Below, in pieces: positions 34,320 through 43,166 of a stretch of DNA of 64,000 bases (its first letter is position 1; every line of letters starts with the position of its first letter). Under the pieces are notes generated by a model, which was given only the letters and a program-made list of their open reading frames with translations, had not been told where the DNA came from and ran no database searches. Both the position numbers and the translations under genes were made by a program. Source of the stretch: JAJPXC01 sp964628905. GTDB taxonomy: Bacteria > Bacteroidota > Bacteroidia > Bacteroidales > Muribaculaceae. The stretch lies in contig CAZVNS010000002.1 in the NCBI GenBank assembly GCA_964628905.1, positions 61,002 to 125,001 on the forward strand. Reading direction: 5' to 3'.

Positions 34320-35933
34320 TTATTGATATAAGCGCTCGCGGGCGGCGGCCACACGCTCGTCGGTGATGTAGTCGTCGTAGTCCATCATCTTGTCGATGAT
34401 GCCGTTGGGTGTGAGCTCGATAATGCGGTTGGCCACGGTCTGGATGAACTCATGGTCGTGCGAGGCGAAGAGCAAGTTGCCCTTGAAGCCCTGCAGGGTG
34501 TTGTTGAACGCCTGTATCGACTCCAGGTCGAGGTGGTTGGTGGGGGAGTCGAGCACCAGTGTGTTGGCGTTTTTCATCATCATGCGGGCGATCATGCAGC
34601 GCATCTTCTCGCCGCCGGAGAGCACCGACGCCTTTTTGAGCACCTCCTCGCCGGAGAACAGCATCTTGCCCAAAAATCCCTTGAGGTATATCTCGCTGGA
34701 GTCGTCGCTGAACTGGCAGAGCCAGTCTACGAGGTTGAGGTCGGTGTTGAAGAATTGGGAGTTGTCCAGGGGCAGGTAGGCTGTGGTGATTGTCTGCCCC
34801 CAGTCATACTGGCCGGCATCAGCCTTGCGGTTGCCGGTGATTATCTCAAACAGGGCGGTCATCGCACGCGGGTCGTGGCTGAGGAAGGCGATCTTGTCAC
34901 CTTTCTCCACTTGGAAGTTGACATCCTTGAAGAGCGGCTCGCCATCGACTGATGCTGTCAACCCCCTGACTTCAAGTATCTTGTTGCCGGGTTCGCGCTC
35001 GGGGGTGAAGATGATGCCAGGGTAGCGGCGCGATGAGGGCTGTATCTCCTCGACGTTGAGTTTCTCAAGCATCTTCTTGCGCGAGGTGGTCTGCTTCGAT
35101 TTGGCCACGTTGGCGCTGAAGCGCTGGATGAATTCCAGGAGCTCCTTGCGCTTCTCCTCAGCCTTCTTGTTCTGCTGTTGCTGTTGGCGCAGAGCGAGTT
35201 GCGACGACTCGTACCAGTAGCTGTAGTTGCCGGCGAAGAGCTGCACCTTGTTGTAGTCGATGTCGAGGGTGTGGGTGCACACTGAGTCGAGGAAGTGGCG
35301 GTCGTGGCTGACGACGAGCACGGTGTTCTCAAATTTCGACAGATGGTCCTCGAGCCATGCCACGGTCTCGAGGTCGAGGTCGTTGGTAGGCTCGTCGAGC
35401 AGTAGGTTGTCGGGGTTGCCGAAGAGTGCTTTGGCAAGGAGCACGCGCACCTTCTCGTTTCCGCTCATGTCCTTCATCAGCATGTAGTGGCGGCCCTCCT
35501 TGATGCCAAGGCCGCTGAGCAGGGCGGCGGCATCGCTCTCGGCGTTCCACCCCTCGAGTTCGGCGAATTTCTCCTCCAATTCGGCGGCTCGCACTCCATC
35601 GGCGTCGGAGAAGTCGGGCTTGGCATAGAGAGCGTCCTTCTCCTGCATTATATCCCACAACACGGTGTGTCCGCGGAGCACTGTGTCCATCACCGTGCAC
35701 TCGTCGAACTCGAAGTGGTCCTGGCTCAACACGCTCATGCGCTCGCCGGGGCCTTGGGTCACAGTGCCGTGGGTGGGTGAGAGCTGGTTGGAGAGGATGC
35801 GCATCAGAGTCGACTTGCCCGCCCCGTTGGCGCCGATGATGCCGTAGCAATTGCCGGGGGTGAACTTCAAATTAACATCCTGAAACAAAACTCTTTTACC
35901 AAATTGTATGCCTAAATTGTTGACTGCTATCAT
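34320..35933 (-). CDS. ABC-F ATPase, YbiT/YkpA type
   Basis: ABC-F proteins lack membrane domains and work on ribosomes. The 537-residue protein has a first nucleotide site with an intact Walker A (GANGAGKST, 34-42) and Walker B (LLLDEPTNDLD, 177-187), a charged Q/K-rich linker at 240-295, and a second site that is degenerate: LSHDPRAMTA replaces Walker A near residue 351 and LDSPTNHLD has serine for the catalytic glutamate, although the signature LSGGE (438-442) remains. This looks family-wide rather than a mutation here. The start at 35933 is chosen over an upstream, AT-rich extension. Confidence 0.92.
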   Translation of the reverse strand: MIAVNNLGIQFGKRVLFQDVNLKFTPGNCYGIIGANGAGKSTLMRILSNQLSPTHGTVTQGPGERMSVLSQDHFEFDECTVMDTVLRGHTVLWDIMQEKDALYAKPDFSDADGVRAAELEEKFAELEGWNAESDAAALLSGLGIKEGRHYMLMKDMSGNEKVRVLLAKALFGNPDNLLLDEPTNDLDLETVAWLEDHLSKFENTVLVVSHDRHFLDSVCTHTLDIDYNKVQLFAGNYSYWYESSQLALRQQQQQNKKAEEKRKELLEFIQRFSANVAKSKQTTSRKKMLEKLNVEEIQPSSRRYPGIIFTPEREPGNKILEVRGLTASVDGEPLFKDVNFQVEKGDKIAFLSHDPRAMTALFEIITGNRKADAGQYDWGQTITTAYLPLDNSQFFNTDLNLVDWLCQFSDDSSEIYLKGFLGKMLFSGEEVLKKASVLSGGEKMRCMIARMMMKNANTLVLDSPTNHLDLESIQAFNNTLQGFKGNLLFASHDHEFIQTVANRIIELTPNGIIDKMMDYDDYITDERVAAARERLYQ

Positions 35934-36011
35934 ATCTGTTCTAAAAATTGTGCCTGCATTTTTCGGATTGGGCTTAACATAGCGGCATCCAACATTTCGT
36001 TTTTTCGGGTG

Positions 36012-36050
36012 CGAAGTTACAAAAAAATTGCGAAGTAAACAGTATATTTG
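36012..36050. promoter_or_regulatory. Divergent promoter boxes between ABC-F and DUF2007 genes
   Basis: The minus strand reads TAACTTCG at 36012-36019, a near -7 box for the ABC-F gene. The plus strand has a consensus TATATTTG at 36043-36050, 36 bases before the DUF2007 ATG. Confidence 0.5.
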
Positions 36051-36085
36051 CATCCAGCGTTACATATAAAATAGACTACTTATTT

Positions 36086-36337
36086 ATGGCACAGGAATGG
36101 ACACGCAAAAACACTGAATTGGTGCTTGCCCGGACTTTCTCCAACGAACAGGAAGCATATTTGGCCAAGACCTTTCTCGCCGACCATGGCATCGAGGCGA
36201 TAATCGACAACGGCATCTTCGCCCAGCTCCTCCCCATAGGCTTCAACTCCATCGGTGGCTACCGCCTCGTGGTGCGCGAGTGCGACCTCGATGAAGCTAT
36301 CCGCCTGATCGACTCCATGCACCTCGGAGGAGGTTGA
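36086..36337 (+). CDS. DUF2007 (putative signal-transducing) small protein
   Basis: This 83-residue protein has the compact DUF2007 fold: VLARTFSNEQEAYLAKTFLADHGIEAIIDN, a middle glycine-rich stretch and YRLVVRECDLDEAIRLIDS at the end. The domain resembles a PII-like/ferredoxin-like fold; function is unknown. It precedes tamB by 77 bases, which hold a separate tamB promoter. Confidence 0.8.
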   Translation: MAQEWTRKNTELVLARTFSNEQEAYLAKTFLADHGIEAIIDNGIFAQLLPIGFNSIGGYRLVVRECDLDEAIRLIDSMHLGGG

Positions 36338-36389
36338 TGAAAGTTGATAAATCATAAATAGAAACGCCTCTCAACTCGCCGAAATTCAT

Positions 36390-36397
36390 TATCTTTG
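36390..36397 (+). promoter_or_regulatory. -7 promoter box of tamB
   Basis: TATCTTTG at 36390-36397 is a perfect TAnnTTTG box, 17 bases before the chosen tamB ATG. No convincing -33 box is present. Confidence 0.55.
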
Positions 36398-36414
36398 TAG
36401 GTTGAATTTTGGAG

Positions 36415-39400
36415 ATGAACGTGGTACGCATATACAAGATTGCGCGCGCTGTGATAGTGTCGCTCCTGGTGCTGACGATAATGGCGCCGGTGTCGGTATA
36501 TGTGGCTGTGTCATTGCCGTTTGTGCAGGACAAGATATGCCATGCAGCTGAGCATGAGCTGTCAAAGGCTTTAGGTGTGCCTGTGAGCATCGGTAAGGTG
36601 GAGATAATTCCCCCTAATCAAGTGGTAGTGAGCGATGCCAAGCTCCTCACACCCCGGGGCGACACCATTGCCAATATCGGGCGACTTGCCGGCGGCATCA
36701 ACTTGGGGCGCCTGATTATCGACCGCAAAGTGGTGGTGGGCTACGCCGCCGTGAGCAAGATGGATGCCCGGATATGGCGCGACTCCTTGGGGGCGCGGCT
36801 CAACATCCAGCCTATCATCGACGCCATATCCTCTAAAGATAAGAGCAAACCGAAATCAGCTATCGACCTGACATTCAACACGGTGATAATACGCCAGAGC
36901 CGGGTGAGCTACGATGTGCTCGACCGTCCATCGGCTCAGTCCGGCAGATTTGACCCCAACCACATAGCGCTGAGCGATTTCCGTGCTGACATCACGATAC
37001 CGGTGATACGCAACGATGAGTTCCGTGCCGACGTGCTGCGCATGGCGTTGCGCGAGCGTTCGGGGCTCACCGTCGATAATCTGGCGGCGAAAGTAGCTGT
37101 CGACGACTCCAGCATCAAGGTAGCGGGCCTGGAGCTGCGCCTCCCCGGCACTTTGCTGCAAATTGGCGACCTCAGTCTGCCGTGGGTTGGGGAGGGGCGC
37201 GACATCCGTCGTTCGGCTCTTGAAGGCAGCTTTGAACTCAAAATCCATGACAGCTATATCACCCCGTCGGATATGAGGATGTTCGCGCCGGCATTGAGTC
37301 GCCTCAACGAGTCGCTACCTCTCGAAGTGGACGTTTACGGCGACTTGAACCACTTGTTGCTCAAGACATTCCACCTTGGTATGACCGGCTCGCAGGTGCT
37401 TGTCAACATAGCCGGTGAGGCATCGCATCTGATGACTCCCGACTCGCTTACAGCCAATCTGTCGACACTTAAGTTGGCAATCAGTGGCTCCGACCTGAGT
37501 GAAATAATCGGAGGTTTCAGACCTCTCCCCGATGCCACTGTGGCAAAAATTAACTCCTTGGGAGAGATTGAGGTTGAGGGGCTTGCAGCCGGCGGACGTC
37601 GCAGCGCTGTGGCCGACATTATAGCATCAACCGATGCCGGAAGCCTCACAGTGGCCGGCGACTGGGAGATGCCTGACAGCGTAAGTCACCGATTTAGCAT
37701 CACGGCACATAGCGACGGTGTCGATGTTGGCGAGTTGCTCGGCCGTGAGGACCTGACGCATGTGGTCTTCGATATCCAGTCAGAGGGTGAGTTGTCGCCC
37801 AACTATCGCCACGGCATTGTCAATGCCGAAATCGCTGAGCTGCAATATCGCGGCTACGACTACGCCAACCTGTTGCTTGTGGGCTCCATCGACGGCGACG
37901 CGGTGGATTTGTCGATCAATAGCGACGACCCCAACCTCGATTTCACCATCGATGCTCAGGGCAGCATCTCAAAGCGGCTCAAGTCAATCGACATGACCGC
38001 ATTGATCCACAATTTCAACCCCTCAGCCCTCAACCTGTGGCAGAAATGCCCCGGACAGAGCCTTGAATGTGAGGTAACTGCCAACCTTCAGGGCAATTCG
38101 CTCGATGACCTCGTAGGAGACCTGGCCATCACCGGGTTGCGCTTTGGTGACGGCGACGGCGCTCTGCTTAGTCTCGATGGCGTGTACCTGGAGGCCTACA
38201 ACGCCTCGCGCCCTCAGCGCATGATGCTCACCTCCGACCTGCTTGACGTGGAGGTAACCGGCACCTACCATTACGCCACGCTCAGCGCTCAGGTGATGGA
38301 GATTATCGGTCATGCCATACCCGTCCTCCACAGCGATAAAGCCCACCATCAGATCGCCCGTAAGATTAACCAACTCGACAACGATTTCACCTACTCCATC
38401 ACCCTAAAGGAGACCAAGCCGGTGGAAAACCTTGTGAAACTCCCCGTGCAGATACTGTCGCCCATCAACATCTTTGGATCGGTCAACGATACCGACCATC
38501 AGCTCACGCTCAACCTCGACGCTCCCTACTTACGGCAAGGTAACAAGCTGATTGAGGGTACGGCGATCAATGCCGCGGTCGATGGCGTCAACCAGACCAC
38601 ATCGTTTGCCTTTGACACACAGATACCCACCGCCAAAGGCCCGATGCCAATGAATGTGGAGCTCTCGGGACACGGCGACACCATCGACACAGAGATACGC
38701 TGGATCATCGAGCGACAGAAGCTCTACAATGGCGACGTGAAGCTGTCGACAACCATCGGCCGCGACGAGGCTAACAAAGTCACTGCCCGAGTCGACATCC
38801 TTCAATCGACCATGACCTTCAACGACTCAGCATGGACCATCCACCCAGCCGTCATCACCTATCAACCTAAGCGGGTGAGCGTTGAAGGCTTTGAGGTGGA
38901 GCGCTCTGGGCAGTTTGTCAAGATACATGGACAGGCCACCGACTCTTACGACGACCAACTCGCCGTCGGCTTGCTCAACGTCAACCTCGACTACATATTC
39001 CAATCGCTCGGTCTTGACAACGTGATGCTCGGCGGCGACGCTACCGGCAACGTCTACGCCCGCGGACTCTTCACCTCAGCCCCGGTGATGCAGACCGACA
39101 ACCTGCACGTCGATGACATATCATTCAACCGCACAGTGCTCGGCGACGCCGACATCCGCAGCGTGTGGGACAACGACCGCAAGGCCGTCAACATCGATGC
39201 CGTGGTCAAGCAGCCCAACCAGTGCCGGTCGCATATCGTGGGCGACATCTTTGCCACACGCGACTCGCTCGATATGCGCTTCGAAGCCGACAAGATAGAT
39301 GTGGGCTTCCTCCAGCCCTACATGGCCGCCTTCTGCTCCAAGGTCACAGGCCACGCTACCGGTTGGGCGCGACTGTGGGGCAACTTCAAGTACATTGACC

Positions 39401-40950
39401 TCGAGGGGGATATCTTCGCCGACAATGTGATGCTCAACATCGACTTCACCAACACCCAGTATTGGGCTACGGACACCGTGCACATACGACCCCACAACAT
39501 CCAGCTCGAGGACATAACCCTACGCGACAAGTATGGGCATACGGCCAAACTCAACGGCTATTTACAGCACACCTACTTCAAGGAGCCGGTGTTTGACTTC
39601 CAAATCACTGATGCCGTCAACCTTCTGGCTTATGACGGCACTGAAAAGCTCAACCCCGACTGGTATGGTCACATATTCGGCACCGGCACGGCTCGCATCA
39701 GCGGACACCCCGGCGTGGTCGATATCCGCGCCAATATGAAGACGGGTCCGGAGTCGACATTCACATTCGTGCTTTCCGACCGCCTTGATGCTTCGGAGTA
39801 TACGTTCATCACCTTCCGCGACCGCGACAAGCTCAACGCCACCGAGGAGGTTGAAATCGACTCTACCCCTGAGGCCGTAAAGCAGTTCAAGGCGAGCCTG
39901 CAGAAACACAACCAGTCGACCCCGACGGCCTATAACCTGGCATTCGACATGGAGATCAATCCCGACCTGAAGATGACTCTCGTGATGGATCCCGAGGGTG
40001 GCGACCGCGTGGTGGCCTACGGCAGCGGCAACACCTACATGGGCTACGACTCCAAAACCGAGGACCTGGTGATGCGCGGCGTCTACACCCTCGACCGCGG
40101 CAACTACAACTTCACCCTGCAGGACATCATACTCCGCGACTTCACCATCAATCCCGGCAGCAAGATCATATTCAACGGCGACCCCTATGCAGCCCAACTC
40201 GACCTGCAAGCCGTCTACGCCACCAATGCCAACCTGAGCGACCTCGACGAGTCGTTCCTTCAGGATAAGGAGATTAAGGGCACACGCGTGCCGGTTCACG
40301 CATTGCTTAATGTCAGCGGCGATATGCGTTCGCCCGACCTGCACTTCGACCTGGAGTTCCCCACGCTGACCTCCGACGTAGATCGCAAGGTGCGCTCCAT
40401 AGTCAGCACCGAGGAGATGATGAACCGCCAGATTATATACCTGTTGGCTCTCAACCGCTTCTATACTCCTGACTATGTGGCCAATGCCACCCGCGGCAGT
40501 GAGCTGGTATCGGTGGCTTCGTCGACGCTGTCGTCGCAGCTTGGCAGCATCCTTGGGCAATTGAGCGACAACTGGACCATCTCCCCCAACGTGCGCTCAG
40601 CCACCGGCGACTTCTCCGACGTGGAGTTTGACCTCGCACTGTCGTCACAGCTGCTCAACAACCGACTGATATTCAACGGCAACCTCGGCTATCGCGACAA
40701 GACACTCAACACCAACCAGTTTATCGGCGACTTCGATATCGAGTATCTGCTCAACCGCTCAGGCAACGTGCGACTCAAAGCCTACAACCGCTATAACGAT
40801 AAGAACTTTTACGTCAAAACCGCCACCACCACCCAAGGCGTGGGCATCATCTACCGCCGCGACTTCGACGACATGCTCTCCTTCCTTAAGCGCTGGTTTG
40901 GCAAAAAGAAGAAGCCCCAGCCCGTTGAGGCCGAGGCTCCTAAAGAGTAA
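36415..40950 (+). CDS. tamB: Translocation/assembly module TamB-like protein (DUF490)
   Basis: The 1511-residue protein starts with a single membrane helix (about residues 10-32) and continues as a very long repetitive beta-strand region, as in AsmA-like and TamB proteins that bridge the periplasm and move phospholipids or help outer-membrane protein assembly. The last 350 residues match DUF490 (DRGNYNFTLQDIILRDFTINPGS then LNRSGNVRLKAYNR). The ATG at 36415 is preferred to a TTG two codons earlier. It ends with a basic/acidic tail after residue 1490. It is the largest gene in the window. Confidence 0.92.
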   Translation: MNVVRIYKIARAVIVSLLVLTIMAPVSVYVAVSLPFVQDKICHAAEHELSKALGVPVSIGKVEIIPPNQVVVSDAKLLTPRGDTIANIGRLAGGINLGRLIIDRKVVVGYAAVSKMDARIWRDSLGARLNIQPIIDAISSKDKSKPKSAIDLTFNTVIIRQSRVSYDVLDRPSAQSGRFDPNHIALSDFRADITIPVIRNDEFRADVLRMALRERSGLTVDNLAAKVAVDDSSIKVAGLELRLPGTLLQIGDLSLPWVGEGRDIRRSALEGSFELKIHDSYITPSDMRMFAPALSRLNESLPLEVDVYGDLNHLLLKTFHLGMTGSQVLVNIAGEASHLMTPDSLTANLSTLKLAISGSDLSEIIGGFRPLPDATVAKINSLGEIEVEGLAAGGRRSAVADIIASTDAGSLTVAGDWEMPDSVSHRFSITAHSDGVDVGELLGREDLTHVVFDIQSEGELSPNYRHGIVNAEIAELQYRGYDYANLLLVGSIDGDAVDLSINSDDPNLDFTIDAQGSISKRLKSIDMTALIHNFNPSALNLWQKCPGQSLECEVTANLQGNSLDDLVGDLAITGLRFGDGDGALLSLDGVYLEAYNASRPQRMMLTSDLLDVEVTGTYHYATLSAQVMEIIGHAIPVLHSDKAHHQIARKINQLDNDFTYSITLKETKPVENLVKLPVQILSPINIFGSVNDTDHQLTLNLDAPYLRQGNKLIEGTAINAAVDGVNQTTSFAFDTQIPTAKGPMPMNVELSGHGDTIDTEIRWIIERQKLYNGDVKLSTTIGRDEANKVTARVDILQSTMTFNDSAWTIHPAVITYQPKRVSVEGFEVERSGQFVKIHGQATDSYDDQLAVGLLNVNLDYIFQSLGLDNVMLGGDATGNVYARGLFTSAPVMQTDNLHVDDISFNRTVLGDADIRSVWDNDRKAVNIDAVVKQPNQCRSHIVGDIFATRDSLDMRFEADKIDVGFLQPYMAAFCSKVTGHATGWARLWGNFKYIDLEGDIFADNVMLNIDFTNTQYWATDTVHIRPHNIQLEDITLRDKYGHTAKLNGYLQHTYFKEPVFDFQITDAVNLLAYDGTEKLNPDWYGHIFGTGTARISGHPGVVDIRANMKTGPESTFTFVLSDRLDASEYTFITFRDRDKLNATEEVEIDSTPEAVKQFKASLQKHNQSTPTAYNLAFDMEINPDLKMTLVMDPEGGDRVVAYGSGNTYMGYDSKTEDLVMRGVYTLDRGNYNFTLQDIILRDFTINPGSKIIFNGDPYAAQLDLQAVYATNANLSDLDESFLQDKEIKGTRVPVHALLNVSGDMRSPDLHFDLEFPTLTSDVDRKVRSIVSTEEMMNRQIIYLLALNRFYTPDYVANATRGSELVSVASSTLSSQLGSILGQLSDNWTISPNVRSATGDFSDVEFDLALSSQLLNNRLIFNGNLGYRDKTLNTNQFIGDFDIEYLLNRSGNVRLKAYNRYNDKNFYVKTATTTQGVGIIYRRDFDDMLSFLKRWFGKKKKPQPVEAEAPKE

Positions 40951-40970
40951 TAACGCTGTCAGAAAGTTCT

Positions 40971-41004
40971 CCCACAAGTGGGGTCGCTTCCTGGATTGTC
41001 CGCG
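40971..41004 (+). repeat. REP-like dispersed repeat, copy 6
   Basis: CCCACAAGTGGGGTCGCTTC and then CTGGATTGTCCGCG lies 20 bases after the tamB stop, between convergent tamB and PepSY-like genes. Confidence 0.85.
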
Positions 41005-41035
41005 TTAACGCCCTGGATCGTCAGCGGCTCATGGG

Positions 41036-41476
41036 TTAATCGTCGACGCGGAGGAAGTCGCCGTTGAGCGAGAACTCAAGGTCGAGCCCGTTGGAGAGTG
41101 CCACCTCATACTTCTTGTGGTCGCGCTCGATCTCCACGATGCGGGTGCCGGAGTAATTCTTCTCGATGTATTTGCGTATTGCCTGAGGCACAACGGTTTG
41201 GGGCACACCTTTGTCGGAGTAGCGGCATTTCACATCCTCCCACTCACCCTTGCTGTCAAACTCGATTTTGGCACCGCTGCGTAGCGACACCTTATATTCA
41301 GTCTTGAATCCACCATCTTTGTGGGCTGAAACCACGGGATCCTTGCCAAAATTCTCCTTGAGGAAGGTCTGTGCTGAGACAGGGAGCTGTGAGGCTTCGA
41401 TGCGCTTGTCGGCATGAGCGTTGAAGGCTATCACCGAGCATAAGGCGATGATGCATAGAGAGATTAGTCTTTTCAT
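41036..41476 (-). CDS. PepSY-like periplasmic protein
   Basis: This 146-residue exported protein has a signal peptide (MKRLISLCIIALCSVIAFNAHA) and two tandem PepSY-like units of about 60 residues: one ending in SGAKIEFDSKGEWEDVKC and one ending in LSNGLDLEFSLNGDFLRVDD. Such proteins are common in Bacteroidetes and resemble BLIP-type inhibitor folds; function is unknown. On the minus strand TAAATTTG (41516-41523) is a possible -7 box. Confidence 0.8.
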   Translation of the reverse strand: MKRLISLCIIALCSVIAFNAHADKRIEASQLPVSAQTFLKENFGKDPVVSAHKDGGFKTEYKVSLRSGAKIEFDSKGEWEDVKCRYSDKGVPQTVVPQAIRKYIEKNYSGTRIVEIERDHKKYEVALSNGLDLEFSLNGDFLRVDD

Positions 41477-41566
41477 AATAGTTGAAGTTAAGATATGTTA
41501 TTGATAATGTAAACGCAAATTTACACATATTTGTTTCAAATACCACCCCAATTGCAAAAAAATCAT

Positions 41567-41574
41567 TATTTTTG
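41567..41574 (+). promoter_or_regulatory. Possible -7 promoter box of nadC
   Basis: TATTTTTG fits TAnnTTTG. It would give a leader of about 130 bases that contains REP-like copy 7 and a GC-rich hairpin. Confidence 0.5.
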
Positions 41575-41597
41575 CTCTCCAAAACAGATGGCGTATT

Positions 41598-41623
41598 CGC
41601 GGATGCACCAGGGTGCGATCCTG
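41598..41623 (-). repeat. REP-like dispersed repeat, copy 7
   Basis: On the minus strand the copy reads CAGGATCGCACCCTGGTGCA and then TCCGCG. It is a diverged copy in the leader of nadC. Confidence 0.75.
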
Positions 41624-41646
41624 CCCGTTAGTGGAGCGCCACTATG

Positions 41647-41667
41647 CTCGGCGGTTTCGCCGCCGAG
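41647..41667. promoter_or_regulatory. Hairpin in the nadC leader
   Basis: CTCGGCGG (41647-41654) pairs perfectly with CCGCCGAG (41660-41667) around a 5-base loop. It lies 42 bases before the nadC ATG. No known riboswitch is recognised here. Confidence 0.5.
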
Positions 41668-41709
41668 ACCTTTCTACCCGCAACTTAAAAACTCACAACT
41701 CCCCTCATA

Positions 41710-42555
41710 ATGAAAACACGTGATGAATTGGTCGACGACCTGTTGACCCTTGCTTTCGCCGAGGATGTAGGCGACGGCGACGCCACAACTCTCAGCACAA
41801 TCCCTGCCGACGCCATGGGGCGCCAACGCCTTATCGTAAAGGAGGAAGGTATCCTCGCCGGCGTGGACGTGGCTCGCGAAGTGTTCCGTAAATTTGACCC
41901 TTCGCTCAAGATGACCGTATACATCAATGATGGCGCGCGCGTGAAGCCCGGCGACATCGCTTTTGAGGTCGAGGGCCCGGTGCGCTCACTGCTCCAGACA
42001 GAGCGCACAATGCTCAACATCATGCAGCGTATGAGCGGCATAGCCACCATGACCGATAAGTATCAGAGCCGCCTTGCCGGACTGAAAGCCAAGGTGCTCG
42101 ACACCCGCAAGACTACCCCCGGCATGCGCATGCTCGAGAAGGAAGCAGTGGCAATCGGTGGAGGTATGAATCACCGTATCGGCTTGTTTGACATGGTGTT
42201 GATCAAGGACAACCACGTCGACTTTGCCGGTGGTATCACCAAGGCGGTCAATGCAGCCAAGAAGTGGTGTAAGGAGAATGGTAAGGATCTGAAGATAGAG
42301 GTTGAGGTGCGCAACACCCCCGAAATCGAGGAGGCTCTTGCCGCTGGTGTCGACCGCATAATGCTCGACAATTTCACACCCGAGCGCACCCGCGAGGCCG
42401 TCAAGCTCATCAATGGACGCACTGAGGTGGAGTCGTCTGGCGGCATCACCCTCGGCACCCTGCGCGACTACGGCGAATGTGGTGTTGACTTCATATCAGT
42501 AGGCGCCCTCACGCATTCGGTCAAGGGCTTGGATATGAGCTTTAAAGCGTTTTAA
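41710..42555 (+). CDS. nadC: Nicotinate-nucleotide diphosphorylase (carboxylating)
   Basis: NadC joins quinolinate to PRPP to give nicotinate mononucleotide in NAD synthesis. The 281-residue protein has the expected TERTMLNIMQRMSGIAT, LDTRKTTPGMRMLEKEAV and GGGMNHRIGLFDMVLIKDNH motifs, and SSGGITLGTLRDYGECGVDFISVGALTHS at the C-terminus. No nadA or nadB is nearby. Its last 14 bases overlap the convergent HAD gene. Confidence 0.96.
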   Translation: MKTRDELVDDLLTLAFAEDVGDGDATTLSTIPADAMGRQRLIVKEEGILAGVDVAREVFRKFDPSLKMTVYINDGARVKPGDIAFEVEGPVRSLLQTERTMLNIMQRMSGIATMTDKYQSRLAGLKAKVLDTRKTTPGMRMLEKEAVAIGGGMNHRIGLFDMVLIKDNHVDFAGGITKAVNAAKKWCKENGKDLKIEVEVRNTPEIEEALAAGVDRIMLDNFTPERTREAVKLINGRTEVESSGGITLGTLRDYGECGVDFISVGALTHSVKGLDMSFKAF

Positions 42556-43165
42556 GTATTTCTAAAGTGATGTCGGCTATCGAGTCGACGATGATATCGG
42601 CACGGCCAACCAACGCACTGCGGGGGTTGGTCGTTGCTATTGCTACGACTTTGGCCCCGGCTCTGCGGCCGGCCTCAAGCCCCTGCAGCGAGTCCTCAAA
42701 TACCACGCAATCGGCGGGAGCGATCCCTAACTTGTTGGCCGCAAGTAGATAACCCTCAGGGTCGGGCTTCGATCGGCTTACCTCCGACCCAGTGACAATC
42801 TCGTCGACCACGGCCTCGAGCTGAGGCACCTTTGCAAAGAGTGATTGCATCTTATGCAGGCTTGAACTGGTGACGATTGCCGATGGTATATGCCGGTGAC
42901 GCAGCTTATTAAGCAAATCTATGGCGCCTTCAAACAGCGGATAGGTCATGTCGGCCTCAAACTCATCAATTCGACGCACTATGTCGTCGCGCACCTGCTG
43001 CGATGGGTAGTTGGCAAGTATCTTTTGCAGGTTACTCCCCTTGATTACCAGGGCGTAATTGGGTATTCCGGTAGGGTAGACATGCTCAATGTTGTCCCAA
43101 AACTGTGTGTATGTGCCTTCGCTGTCAATAAGTACGCCGTCAAGGTCAAATAGGGCCGCAAGCAT
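42542..43165 (-). CDS. HAD-superfamily phosphatase, beta-phosphoglucomutase-like
   Basis: This 207-residue protein has the HAD motif I FDLDGVLIDSEG (D7, D9), a helical cap of about 70 residues, motif II VTSSSLHK, motif III around KPDPEGYL and motif IV VFEDSLQGLEAG. The shape fits sugar-phosphate phosphatases or mutases; the substrate is unknown. The start at 43165 is 1 base after the coaE stop, so the two are coupled. The end overlaps nadC tail to tail. Confidence 0.88.
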   Translation of the reverse strand: MLAALFDLDGVLIDSEGTYTQFWDNIEHVYPTGIPNYALVIKGSNLQKILANYPSQQVRDDIVRRIDEFEADMTYPLFEGAIDLLNKLRHRHIPSAIVTSSSLHKMQSLFAKVPQLEAVVDEIVTGSEVSRSKPDPEGYLLAANKLGIAPADCVVFEDSLQGLEAGRRAGAKVVAIATTNPRSALVGRADIIVDSIADITLEILKTL

Positions 43166-43166
43166 A

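Noticed and set aside
39562..40560. A 332-codon minus-strand frame within tamB
   Set aside because: It lies wholly inside tamB, has no signal peptide or domain, and its composition is that of antisense of the tamB codons.
41567..41709. A known riboswitch in the nadC leader
   Set aside because: The hairpin is a simple stem-loop. I see no conserved core of a known NAD-related riboswitch class.
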